Origin: Cherax quadricarinatus
Taxonomy: Eukaryota; Arthropoda; Malacostraca; Decapoda; Parastacidae
NCBI RefSeq assembly: GCF_038502225.1
Contig: NC_091323.1
Location: 20,990,642 to 21,054,641, forward strand
DNA: 64,000 nucleotides
Direction: 5' to 3'
Of this stretch, positions 50,690 to 63,189 are shown in pieces. Below the pieces are notes generated by a model. That model saw only the letters and a list, made by a program, of their open reading frames with translations. It was not told where the DNA came from and did no database searches. The translations under genes were made by a program, and so were the position numbers. The first letter of the stretch is position 1; every line of letters starts with the position of its first letter.

Positions 50690-51114
50690 TCCAGGGTGAC
50701 CCAAAGAAAACACATTCACCATCATTCAATCGTCGTTTTGCCAGACGCGTGCTGACATCATATTTCACATTAACCTTCAATTCCATCATCCTCACCCCTC
50801 CGCCAGAGTTCAAGGAATGCCCTTAACACCTCCAAGACTCAAGTCCGGCTTTCCCGAATCCTTTCATAAAAGGTTCGTTGCTCGTACTCCAACAGCAAGT
50901 CCATTAAAAAACCACTTGTTTCCATTCACTCTTACTTAACACGCTTATACAAGACAACTCGATGTTTAAACCCCTAAACCTCAAAGCTTCCTTTACCCAT
51001 TCCCTCCAACCGTTCCAACCCCTCCTCCTACACTATACACTCATCATCCCGTCCGTCTCCTTGCCAGAACCACTTAACAACTCTTCCTCAGACCTCTGAA
51101 TTATACCCATCGCG

Positions 51115-51115
<1 letters not shown>
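50690..51115 (-). mobile_element. RTE-like LINE, old 3' fragment
   Basis: Plus-strand text CAGGGTGACCCAAAGAAAAC, CCTCCAAGACTCAAGTCCGG and CATTCACTCTTACTTAACAC matches the complement of the RTE 3' region and C-terminus at 28024-28600; heavily mutated, ending at (AT)n. Confidence 0.65.

Positions 51116-51179
<64 letters not shown>
51116..51179. repeat. (AT)n microsatellite
   Basis: Array between the RTE fragment and the repeat that recurs at 14006. Confidence 0.97.
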
Positions 51180-51180
<1 letters not shown>

Positions 51181-51181
<1 letters not shown>

Positions 51182-51419
51182 CAAGCAATCGCAGACAGGC
51201 GATATTAACTATGCAAGACAAGCCGCGGGGGTGGAAATCTTTAGCGCAAGTTCTTTCATGCTTCTCAGTGCGTCATCAGGAGCTATGCAATGTTGCAAGG
51301 CAGCAAATGAATGAGTGAGGACAAGTTTTCTCAGAGTAGCGCAGTGCTAGTCTGTCACCTCCTGGAGCCTCTCTCAGAATGTGGGCCAACAGCAGGTACC
51401 AACCCTGCACCACGGTGCG

Positions 51420-51420
<1 letters not shown>
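51181..51420. repeat. Interspersed repeat, second copy (see 14006)
   Basis: ATGCAAGACAAGCCGCGGGG and GTGCGTCATCAGGAGCTATG match 14040-14125. It again starts directly after (AT)n. Confidence 0.6.
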
Positions 51421-52566
<1,146 letters not shown>

Positions 52567-52781
52567 CACTTTCCCGCAGCTTCCCCCTTTCCCCCCAAAA
52601 AATGCGAAAGGTAAATATTGTAAATAAAGTTTTTTTTTTTCTGTTTATTTTTCCGTTTTCTTTTATTACGTGGTTTTGGTTACAAAACTCCTGGGACTTT
52701 TGTTTTAAAATCGGAGGACACTAGGGAAGGGGAAGGTATGGGACTTTCTTTACTACCTTTATGGAACGTTCTCCCATATTG

Positions 52782-52820
52782 TTATATATATATATACATA
52801 TATATGTGTGTGTGTGTGTG
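52782..52820. repeat. Compound (TA)n(TG)n
   Basis: It forms the 3' tail of the CR1-like copy that follows on the minus strand. Confidence 0.93.
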
Positions 52821-53884
52821 TACTCAATTGTGGTTGCAGGGTTCGAGACAGCTCCTGGCCCCGCCTCTTCACTGATCACTACTAGGTCCTCTCTCTCTCT
52901 GCTTCCAGAGCTTTGTCATACCTCGTCTTAAAGCTATGTATGGCTCCTGCCTCCACTACATCGCTTGCCAGACTATTCCACTTCCTAACTACTCTATGAC
53001 TGAAGAAATACTTCCTAACGTCCCGATGACTCGTCTGAGTCTTCAGCTTCCAATTGTGACTCCTTGTTTCTGTGTACCATCTCTGGAACAACCTGTCTCT
53101 GTCTACCTTATCTATTCCACGCAGTATTTTGTATGTCGTTATCATGTCTCCCGTGGCCCGCCTGTCCTCCAATGTCGTCAGTCCGATTTCCCTCAACCTT
53201 TCTTCGTAGGACATACCCCTGAGCTCTGGAACTAGCCCTGTTGCAAACCTTTGCACTTTCTCTAATTTCTTGACGTGTTTGACCAGGTGTGGGTTCCAAA
53301 TTGGAGCTGCATACTCCGTATGGGCCTGATGTACACGGTGTACAGTGTCTTGAACGATTCCTTACTAAGGTATCGGAACGCTATTCTCAGGTTTGCCAGG
53401 CGCCCGTAAGCTGCAGCAGTTATCTAGTTGATGTGTGCCTCCGGAGACAGGCTCGGTGTTATGGTCACCCCAAGATCTTTCTCCTTGAGCGAGGTTTGCA
53501 GTCCTTGGCCACCTAGTCTATACTCTGTCTGCGGTCTTCTTTGCCCTTCTCCGATCTTCATGACTTTGCACTTGGCAGGGTTGAATTCAAGAAGCCAGTT
53601 GCTGGACCACGTGTCTATCCTGTCCAGATCTCTTTGAAGTCCTGCCTGGTCCTCATCTGATTTAATTCTCCTCATTAACTTCACATCATCTGCGAACAGG
53701 GACACCTCTGAGTCTATCCCTTCCAACATGTCATTCACATATACCAGAAATAGCACTGGCCCTAGAACCGATCCCTGTGGGACCCCGCTCGTCACAGGTG
53801 CCCACTGTGATACCTCATCCCGTACAACGTCGTTGTTGCCTCCCTCTCAGGTATTCTCTGATCCATTGCAGTGCCCTTCCTGTT
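52816..53884 (-). mobile_element. CR1-like LINE fragment, RT palm to 3' end
   Basis: The minus strand encodes [40 protein letters not shown] (FADD), DRIDTWSSNWLLEFNPAKCK, LKEKDLGVTITPSLSPEAHI, then FATGLVPELRGMSYEERLRE and RKYFFSHRVVRKWNSLASDV; one or two frame breaks near 53260-53430. It is the least damaged RT fragment of this family in the window. Its 5' end joins a MITE fragment. Confidence 0.87.
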
Positions 53885-53975
53885 ATAGCAACGCTCTTCT
53901 TGCCTTTGTGTATGCAGTAAATTCGCAAAAATCATTTTGAACCTAAAGAGAAAAATATATTTCTTTATTTATTCA
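53885..53975 (-). mobile_element. MITE-like element, fragment of the B side
   Basis: AGCAACGCTCTTCTTGCC, then TTTGTGTATGCAGTAAATTC and AATCATTTTGAACCTAAAG match the B half of copies 2, 5 and 8; both terminal repeats are missing. Confidence 0.7.
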
Positions 53976-54399
53976 GAGTTCAATGGCAATTGTTTTTTTT
54001 TTAGCCTACTACGAATATAAATTGCATCATGCAGACGATGTATCAGCTGTTTCATGACAAGAATGTTGAGGTAGTGGTGTCTACCCAGCAGATCCTTTAT
54101 CTTTAAGTCGAGAAATTTTGTCCTCAGAATTTATCTTGGAACTTTGTTTTAAATTTTCATAAGAAAGAACATTTTTCTTTCCTTTTCGACTCTGATAAAA
54201 TGCATCAGTCTGATTGTTTAATGGGACTTGTAATTTTAATTTATTTTACTTTCTCCTTGGTACGCCACAGATTGCTTCGTTTCATGGTGATAAATAGGAC
54301 TTTGATTAGGTTGACAGACAGCAACCGTCCAGGACTCAAGACGAAGCCTATAAATCATTTTGCACTATTTTGGTTTTCTTTGGTGAGCACTTAAATGAC
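53976..54399. other. Intronic sequence, unassigned
   Basis: 54313-54330 (ACAGACAGCAACCGTCCA) resembles the first bases of the RTE 5' end; otherwise nothing recognised. Confidence 0.4.
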
Positions 54400-54615
54400 A
54401 GCTGAACAAAAAGGGCACAATACCGTGACTGGAACAATGCATAAAAAACCCTCACGTAGAGAGAGAAGCTTACGACCGCCTGGAGAAGACACGGACCAGG
54501 ACCCGTCCTGGAGAACCTACCTAAACCTAATCTTTTCGTTAGAGTGACGACGTAAATGGTCCAAGTCGGACCGAAACGTCGTCATAAGCTTCTCTCTCCT
54601 ATATGCATGTTATTT
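54400..54615. mobile_element. GGACC-GAAAC hairpin element, third copy
   Basis: Left arm 54405-54475 (ATACCGTGACTGGAACAATG, GAGAGAAGCTTACGAC) and right arm 54555-54605 (AATGGTCCAAGTCGGACCG, AAACGTCGTCATAAGCTTCT) are inverted around a spacer with GTCCTGGAGAACCTACCTAA. Confidence 0.65.
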
Positions 54616-55298
54616 GTGTTCTTAGATGACATAAACCCTACTAACTTTTACTTACATTCATTAAATATTTATTTTTACATTTTATTTATTAATAATTAAT
54701 ATTCTTTAAGTCATTCCTTTTCTAATTTCGGTTTGGTTTGGGATCTGGCAATGATTCCCTGAGCCAATAATAGAAGCCATTTGACTAACTCTGAGAAACT
54801 CGTTCCGCTTTCTTGCCACTTCCTGGCGGGGGTGAACAGCTGACCACGCCTGCAGCTGGAATACATCACCCTCCACAATTGCCAATCATCGGGGAAAAGC
54901 GTGCAATAGCATCGTCATCAGCGAGTAAACACAACCGCTGTGGGTGTACTATATGCGGGTGTTAGTCTAGCTGCCGCACCGTTGTACCTGGCGGCCCACA
55001 CTGTGTGCCCTTCCAGATTAACAGGTTTGCTCTAGCCTTCAGAGCTTACACAAGTCATATTTATGTGCAAACTACAGCGTGTACAAATGGCGCAGGGCTG
55101 TGTACACGCAGTGGAACCTCCGTATACACACAGGCTTTTCAATCTATGTGTGTGCGAGGGACTGAGTCTGGATTTTTAAACAAGTTCATTGAATAGTTTG
55201 GTTGAGGTTTGTGGTTAATGATAGCGTTGCTGCACTTCTCTTCAGAGCACGAACTCGCTCGTGCACGCACGCACATACTGTACATATATACATAGGTG

Positions 55299-55300
<2 letters not shown>
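54616..55300. other. Intronic sequence, unassigned
   Basis: AT-rich to 54720, then mixed sequence with no recognised feature. Confidence 0.4.

Positions 55301-55340
<40 letters not shown>
55301..55340. repeat. (CA)n microsatellite
   Basis: Directly precedes the next CR1-like fragment. Confidence 0.96.
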
Positions 55341-55342
<2 letters not shown>

Positions 55343-57057
55343 ATTATAAACGACAGCTAGCACGGATTCATGGAAGGCAAATCCTGTGTCACGAACCTAC
55401 TAGAGTTTTATGACAAGGTAACTGAAGTAAGAAATGAGAGGGAGGGGTGGGTTGATTGCATTTTCTTGGACTGCAAGAAGGCCTTCGACACAGTTCCTCA
55501 CAAGAGATTAGTACAGAAGCTAGAGGAACAGGCACGTATAACAGGAAGGGCACTGCAGTGGATCAGAGAATACCTAACAGGGAGGCAACAGCGAGTCAAG
55601 GTCCGTGATGAAGTATCACAGTGAGCGCCAGTGACGAGCGGGTTCCCACAGGGGTCAGTCCTGGGACCAGTGCTATTCTTGGTATATGTGAACGACATGA
55701 CGGAAGGGACAGACTCAGAAGTGTCCCTGTTTGCAGATGACGAAGTTAATGAGGAGAATTAAATCAGACGCGGACCAGACAGGTCTACAAAGAGACCTGG
55801 ACAGGCTGGATGTGTGGTCCAGAAACTGGCTCCTAAAATTTAACCCCGCCAAATGCAAAGTCATGAAGATCGGAGGAGGGCAAAGAAGACCGCAGAGGAT
55901 AGGCTAGGAGGCCAAAGGCTGCAAAACTCACTCAAGGAGAAAGACCTATTATCATGTGGGAGTTCGACACGTGGATTAGGTAAGAAATACTCACGTTGGG
56001 TGGTATTACGTATAATTACAGACAAGGTGGGTTGCGCCCTTACAGCCGTGACCTGCCTCCTTGCTCACTCTCGTATCACTGACTGGCTGGCCGCCCGTAC
56101 CCATATGTGAGAGGGTCTTTGAATAATGCCAGGTCAGCTCAATATGAATAGACAGTGACTCAGGCAGAGACGGTTGGTCGTGAGTCAACTGGCACAGTGG
56201 TTACTGGTAACTGGTTACTACTACTGAGCGCTCGACCCTTACAGCCGTGACCTGCCTCCTTGCTCACTCTCGTATCACTGACTGGCTGGCCGCCCGTACC
56301 CATATGTGAGAGGGTCTTTGAATAATGCCAGGTCAGCTCAATATGAATAGACAGTGACTCAGGCAGAGACGGTTGGTCGTGAGTCAACTGGCACAGTGGT
56401 TACTGGTAACTGGTTACTACTACTGAGCCTATGAGTGAGTATAATACCGAGTACATCGCCAGAAGCACTCATTAACCAGATAACTTCTGCGGCATATGGG
56501 CGCTTGGCAAACCTGAGAATAGCGTTCCGGTACCTCAGTAAGGAATCGTTCAAGACTTTATACACTGTGTACGTCAGGCCCATACTGGAGTACGCAGCAC
56601 CAGTTTGGAACCCACACCTTGTCAAATACGTCAAGAAATTAGAGAAAGTGCTAAGGTTTGCAACAAGACTAGTTCCAGAGCTAAGGGAATGTCCTATGAA
56701 GAAAGGTTAAGGGAAATCGGTCTGACAGCACTGGAGGACATACAAAATACTGCGTGGAATAGACAAGGTGGACAGAGACAGCATGTTCCAGAGATGGGAC
56801 ACAGAAACAAGGGGTCACAATTGGAAGCTGAAGACTCAGATGAGTCAAAGGGATATTAGGAACCATTTTTTCAGTCATAGAGTAGTTAGGAAGTAGAATA
56901 GTCTGGCAAGCGATGTAGTGGAGGCAGGAACTATACATAGTTTTAAGACGAGGTATGATAAAGCTCATGGAGCAGGGAGAGAGAGGATCTAGTAGCGGTC
57001 GGTGAAGAGGCGGGGCCAGGAGCCGAGTCTCGACCCATGCAACCACAATTAGGTGAG
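55341..57057 (+). mobile_element. CR1-like LINE fragment, RT to 3' end, split by an insertion
   Basis: Before the insertion: [57 protein letters not shown] and SEVSLFADD (catalytic) with an in-frame stop at 55622 and a frameshift at 55740. After it: AAYGRLANLRIAFRYLSKES, LYTVYVRPILEYAAPVWNPH, FATRLVPELREC, then shifted frames and the 3' end ACCACAATTAGGTGAGTAC running into (AC)n. The insert occupies 55950-56427. Confidence 0.87.
55950..56427. mobile_element. 478 bp insertion with a 193 bp internal tandem duplication
   Basis: CCTAT flanks both ends (55945-55949 and 56428-56432) and removing the insert restores the LINE sequence, so this is a real insertion with a 5 bp target duplication. Inside, 56037-56229 and 56236-56428 appear identical (CCCTTACAGCCGTGACCTGC ... 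TACTACTGAGC), separated by six bases. No ORF. A 5 bp duplication fits an LTR-type integrase product such as a solo LTR, but clear TG...CA ends are not seen. Confidence 0.7.
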
Positions 57058-57089
57058 TACACACACACACACACACACACACAATGCAC

Positions 57090-57157
<68 letters not shown>

Positions 57158-57198
57158 ACACACACACACGCACATATACACATACACACACACACACA
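57058..57198. repeat. (AC)n microsatellite, LINE tail
   Basis: Grows out of the CR1-like 3' end, with a few GC and AT interruptions. Confidence 0.96.
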
Positions 57199-57639
57199 GG
57201 CTCTGAGAATCGATCCCTGTAGCCACTAACAGATGAGTGCACCCTTCACCTCAATCTACTGACATTCCACACCTTGCTTACCCGAACACTACCCTCTCCA
57301 CCTTAACACATACGCAAGAAAAGAGAAACCGAAACACGCTAAATAAAAATAAACTCCACAGCGTGACGTACGGAGTTAAATGGAATGAGAAAAAATGGTG
57401 CAAAGAATATACTAAACAAACTGTATCGCCGCAACCAAGGCATCATTGCTTTCACAGATACGAAACGGAGATAACGAGTGCCAAAAATTCCGATAGGTAA
57501 AAAATTTCTGAGCAATGAAGCATTAGAGAGCGAAGATTGGTATTACTTATCGGAAACCAGTGAAAATATTAGAAAATAAGAGGCATAAATGCCGACTCAA
57601 ATGACTGAATATTAGGTACAATCAAAACTTGAAGGGTCA

Positions 57640-57900
57640 ACGCAGTAGCAGTGTTCTACAACAAGCCTCCAAAGAGCAGTGATCTACAACCAGCCTCCAA
57701 GCAGTAGTGATGTACAACCACCCTCCAAACAGTAGTGATCTACAACCACCCTCCAAACAAATATGATATACAACTAGCCTTCAAAGAGCATTAATATACA
57801 ACCAGCTTCCTAACAACTATGATATACAACCCACCTCCAAACAGCAGTGATATACAACCCGCCTCCAAACAGCAGTGATATGCAACCCACCTCCAAACAC
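57640..57900. repeat. Minisatellite, about 28 bp unit, nine copies
   Basis: Unit CAGTAGTGATCTACAACCAC plus CCTCCAAA with variants. Confidence 0.9.
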
Positions 57901-58104
57901 GCTAAAATAGGAAACGAAACAAACAAGACAATGATCGATCCTCTACCAATTGGAAACAAACATTTAGAGAACAATAACAAGGGAGAGAAATCATATATAA
58001 GGAGACTAAGCAAGAATTTGATAGGAGCCTGAAAGCAGTTACAGTGAAGAAGGTAACTGGAAGGAAATACAACGAAGACGGAATAGCTGGATGAAGAGGT
58101 GACC

Positions 58105-58215
58105 GAGGGAAGCACAATACATAGTTTTAAGAACAGTTATGAGGCTAAGAGGGAGTGAACCCTGTAAGACCCAGCTAGTTGAGAAGTGAGGCCGAGTACA
58201 AATAGGCCGGTACAA
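58105..58215 (+). mobile_element. CR1-like LINE, worn 3' terminal fragment
   Basis: CAATACATAGTTTTAAGAAC and GAGTACAAATAGG match the last part of the other copies; just upstream of (GT)n. Confidence 0.6.
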
Positions 58216-58249
58216 ATAGGTGCTCATGCGGATGCACGCCTGCACGCTC

Positions 58250-59450
<1,201 letters not shown>

Positions 59451-59454
59451 TAAC

Positions 59455-59640
59455 GGGTATCCGACTTTGTTTACAGTGGTGGCCCATGCTAACTTTTCTA
59501 TGGTGTAGAAATACACCTAGTTCGATGAATCTTATTGTAGCCAGCTGGCCCAGTGGCTCACTCGCCACAAGTTCAATCCCCGCCCGTGGTACGGTTTGTT
59601 TGCAATATTGTCATTACGATTTCGTGAATCTTGTTACTGA
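59455..59640 (+). mobile_element. tRNA-derived SINE, single (non-palindromic) copy
   Basis: GTGGCCCATGCTAACTTTTC, GAATCTTATTGTAGCCAGCT, GGCCCAGTGGCTCA (A-box-like), GTTCAATCCCCG (B-box-like) and the body GTTTGTTTGCAATATTGTCA with ACGATTTCGTGAATC. It corresponds to one arm plus the outer body of the palindromes at 36480 and 37690. Confidence 0.7.
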
Positions 59641-60290
59641 AGTACATGCTTTTAAATCAAGGGTATAACACGCCTTTGGTACACTATTAGATATTATTAA
59701 CCACGTGTATACAGCTCTGGTATGCTCTGATCTTCGGCTTTGGTACACTAGCGGATGTTTTTAATCACGAATATACAGCTTTGGGACGCTAAATTATTTT
59801 TTTAACCCACCAGCAGTATACAACACTGGTGAGTCCGACATTTAAACAAGGATATACAACACTGTTAAATCAGTAGACGTTTAACCTGGAGTGCAAACAC
59901 AGGTGCACTAATGGATGCTTAAACACGGATAAAAATACTGGTAAGCCACGGGTACACAGCAGAGTGGGCCATCTTAATATGTCAAAGTGACGTCACATTA
60001 CTATGACGAACAAACACTAACAATGTGGCTTGTGTTCTCTATCAAGTCGGTGTTTATTATGATTATTTTTATGAGTAGGCTCTAAATCCAAAAGGATCAT
60101 ACAGCTCCTGGATAATGAGGGGTAATCAGGTTGAAGAAAGAGAGTAGCACCGGGTCTTGTTGATCAAGCTCCCTTCAACAACATCAAGGGGGCTCCCTGG
60201 CAGGGTCAAGCCAATGCTAACTAGAAGGGGTGAGGAGAAAGGGGGAAAAAAAGGGAGGAATGTTAATTGCTGTTATCGTAATCTTACGTC
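59641..60290. other. Intronic sequence with a weak tandem motif
   Basis: 59690-59960 repeats 'ACACTGGT...GGATGTTTAA' loosely (old minisatellite). Nothing else recognised. Confidence 0.4.
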
Positions 60291-60486
60291 TCATTGGCTA
60301 TCATGATCCCTTCTACGCTCGGGAACCGAGATCCTGTTGGAAGCTGTTTCATCTCGGTGGAGTTGCAAATAATGAATTTCTTCAGCGATTACCACCATGA
60401 AGAGGGAGATGGATGCAGAGTCAATGTACATTCACTCACTACGGTAAAATTACAATTTGGCTTCTCTCGTGTGTGTGTGTGTGTAG

Positions 60487-60570
60487 TGGAAATCAGTGAA
60501 ATGCAGAGAATGCAAATGAAAATTCCAGTGTGGACAGACGGTAATCAGATTCGACCTGAGAGAGGGAAAG
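60487..60570 (+). CDS. Candidate phase-1/phase-1 cassette exon in the DPR-like gene
   Basis: An 84 bp open interval is bounded by a GTGTGTAG acceptor and a strong AAAG/GTAAGT donor. It starts with two bases completing a codon and ends with one base of the next, so it can be inserted between exons C and D without breaking the frame, adding 28 residues (…EISEMQRMQMKIPVWTDG…). It would fall in the linker between Ig1 and Ig2, where the family tolerates variation. Against it: the acceptor tract is GT-rich rather than pyrimidine-rich, the sequence matches no Ig strand that I recognise, and direct joining of C to D also keeps frame. It may be a decoy pair of splice sites. Confidence 0.28.
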
Positions 60571-60629
60571 GTAAGTCAATCCCCTTTTTATCAAGAACCC
60601 TTCGCCAGTGTTAAGGCAATGTTCACCTT

Positions 60630-60800
60630 TCTTGAAGAGATGCTCAGAGTAAATTCCTTCATCATTGAAGAGATGCTCAGAGTAACTTCCTTCATCATTG
60701 AAGAGATGCACAGAGCAACTTCCTTCTTCCTTGAAGAAATGCACAGAGTCACTTCCTCCTACCTTGAAGAGACGCACAGGGTTGCGAACTCGACAATGCT
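60630..60800. repeat. Minisatellite, 33 bp unit, five copies
   Basis: Unit GAGATGCTCAGAGTAACTTC plus CTTCATCATTGAA. Multiple-of-three length keeps a frame open; not considered coding. Confidence 0.9.
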
Positions 60801-60849
60801 GGAGACTCGATCCTTCATCCAATAAACGCGAGACATACATTATCTTGCC

Positions 60850-61105
60850 TCAGCCACAGTGAAAAACAGGAAAATATCAAGGCACCTCTTTCTTGCCATG
60901 AAGTATTATTAGGAATTAGTGGAAAAAAAAAAACAGAATATCAAAAGGCACTCCTTTCTGCCTTGAAGGGTTGCTAGGAGTTAGTGGAAAAACATAACAA
61001 TATCGAGGCATCTCTTTCCTGCCTTGAAGGATTATTAAGAATTTCTGAAAGTAACAGTACAATATCAGGGCATTCATTTCCTATCTTGAGGGGTTACCAG
61101 GAATA
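60850..61105. repeat. Minisatellite, about 70 bp unit, four copies
   Basis: Each unit holds AATATCAAGGCACCTCTTTC, TTGCC(A/T)TGAAG and a GGAATTAGTGGAAAAA block. It ends about 25 bp before DPR exon D. Confidence 0.82.
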
Positions 61106-61129
61106 ATATGGTTTGTCTCGTGCACACAG

Positions 61130-61313
61130 CGGCCCGCAGTGAGATGCAGGGACCTGGAGAGCGCATGGTGGCAGCGGGGAGCAGCCTGAGGTTGGTGTGT
61201 ACATTCAGGGACGCTTCCAACACACCTCCCTTCGTCTTCTGGTATCAGGACTCGAGGATGATCAACTACGATACTGCCAGAGGCGTCCATATAAGCTCTG
61301 ACCAGGAGCACAG
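61130..61313 (+). CDS. DPR/zig-8-like gene, exon D (start of Ig2)
   Basis: The acceptor GTGCACACAG is followed by two bases that complete the phase-1 codon left by exon C; the donor CAG/GTGAGG leaves phase 2. The reading is ARSEMQGPGERMVAAGSSLR, then LVCTFRDASNTPPFVFWYQD and SRMINYDTARG. The sequence 'GP-x-E/D-x-x-V-x-x-G-S-x-x-x-L-x-C' followed by 'PP-[FA]-[VI]-F-W-Y-x-x-x-R-M-I-N-Y-D-T-x-R-G' is the most diagnostic segment of DPR/zig-8 Ig2 domains and fixes the family assignment. The second cysteine of Ig2 must be in a further exon beyond the window. The exon is hemmed in by minisatellites on both sides (33 bp units upstream, 18 bp and 30 bp units downstream), which is unusual for a coding exon. 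Confidence 0.9.
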
Positions 61314-61404
61314 GTGAGGGTGTGTTTTGTGTGTGTGTCTGCGTGTGTGGGGGGGGGGTGTCTTACGTGTATATTATGAGTGTGGGTGGGTGCTTTACTT
61401 GTGT

Positions 61405-62040
61405 GAAGAGCCACACCTCACCACAGAGCCATACCTCACAGTCACACCCCATCACAGAGCCACACCACATCACAGAACCACATCTCACCACAGAGCCACA
61501 TCTCACCACACAACCAACACCTCACCACAGAGCCGTACCTCACCACAGAGCCACACCCCACCACAGAGCCACACCACATCACAGAGCCACACCTCACCAC
61601 AGAGCCACACCACATCACAGAGCCACACCTCACCACAGAGCCACACCTCACCACAGAGCCACATCTCACCACACAACCGACACCTCACCATAGAGCCAAC
61701 ACCTCACCACAGTCACAAATCACCACAGAGCCACACCTCACAACAGAGCCAGACCTCACCACAGATCCACACCTCACAGAGCCATATGACATCAAAGAGC
61801 CACAATTCACCACAACCACATCTCACCACACAGCTACACCTCACATCTGAGCCACACCTCACAGAGCCACGCGACATCAAAGAGCCACACCTCACCACAA
61901 AGCCACATCTCACCACACAGCCACACCTCACCACAGGCCCACACCTCACCACACAGTCAACACAGCCACACCTCACCACAAAGCCACACCTCACCACAAA
62001 GCCGCACCTCACAACAGAGCCACACCTCACAACAGAGCCA
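61405..62040. repeat. Minisatellite, 18 bp unit, about 33 copies
   Basis: Unit CACAGAGCCACACCTCAC with several substituted and shortened copies. Frames through it give Ser/His/Pro/Thr repeats and are compositional. Confidence 0.93.
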
Positions 62041-62224
62041 GGTCTCGCTAGAGCGCCTGTCTTGTTTGTTCTCGGTACTGACATAGTTTTGCACACGCCC
62101 AGCTGGTTATTTCCTAACGCGGTACGTGTTTCGAACAATATAAATATAAGCAGCCTTTCCGAACATTTCAAACGTGAACGTGATTTTCGAACACTCCAAA
62201 GTGAACAGGATTTTTCCGAACATT

Positions 62225-62935
62225 AAAACAATAACCAGCCTTTCCGAATACTAAAAAAAGCAATAACCAGCTTTTTCAAACACCAAAAAACCATAGCCAG
62301 CCTTCCCGAACATCAACAACCATAACCAACCTTTCCGAACATAAAAAAAAAACCATAACCAGCCTTTCCAAACACCAAAAAAAAGAAAAACAGCCTTTCC
62401 GAACACCAAAAAACCATAACTAGCCTTTCCGAACACCAAAAATCCATAACCAGCCTTTCCAAACATCAAAAAACCATAACCAGCCTTTCCGAACACCAAA
62501 AAACCATAACCAGCCTTTCCGAACACCAAAAAACCATAACCAGCCTTTCCGAACACCAAAAAAAACCATAACCAGCCTTTCCGAACATCAAAAAACCATA
62601 ACCAGCCTTTCCAAACATCAAAAAACCATAACCAGCCTTTCCAAACATCAAAAAACCATAACCAGCCTTTCCAAACATCAAAAAACCATAACCAGCCTTT
62701 CCGAACACCAAAAAACCATAACCAGCCTTTCCGAACACCAAAAAAAAACCATAACCAGCCCTTCCGAACACCAAAAAAACCATAACCAGCCTTTCCGAAC
62801 ACCAAAAAACCATAACCAACCTGTTCGAACACCAAAAAACCATAACCAGCCTTTCCGAACATCAAAAAACCATAACCAGCCTTTCCGAACATCAAATAAC
62901 CATAACCAGCCTTTCCGAACACTATATACACAATC
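62225..62935. repeat. Minisatellite, about 30 bp unit, about 23 copies
   Basis: Unit CATAACCAGCCTTTCCGAAC plus ACCAAAAAAC, varying in the A-run length. The 228-residue frame on the minus strand (VFGKAGYGFL repeats) arises from it. Confidence 0.95.
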
Positions 62936-63189
62936 ACTTTTTTTCAAAACATTATAAACGTTGACAGGTTTTACCCGGTTGCTGTTCCCTTCACCCGCAT
63001 ATTATCACAGCTTCCAAAACACTTTGCTAACAGGTTCACACGAGCTAACAGAAGTGCGTTCATGTTTCGGTATTTCTTTTAACTGAGGTCATTTTCATGT
63101 GACCTTTTTTTTTAAATAAAAAATGTCTGGTCGAGAGAAAAAAAATCATCTTAGGAAAATCAGCTGGAGATGTTTCTGTCTTTAAAGGT

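Noticed and set aside
61327..62226. 299-residue His/Ser/Pro/Thr-rich frame after exon D
   Set aside because: It lies beyond a good splice donor and is made of an 18 bp minisatellite.
62251..62937. 228-residue Gly/Phe/Tyr-rich frame, silk- or cuticle-like in look
   Set aside because: It is the complement of a 30 bp non-coding minisatellite with A-run length changes; no start context, signal or unique ends.
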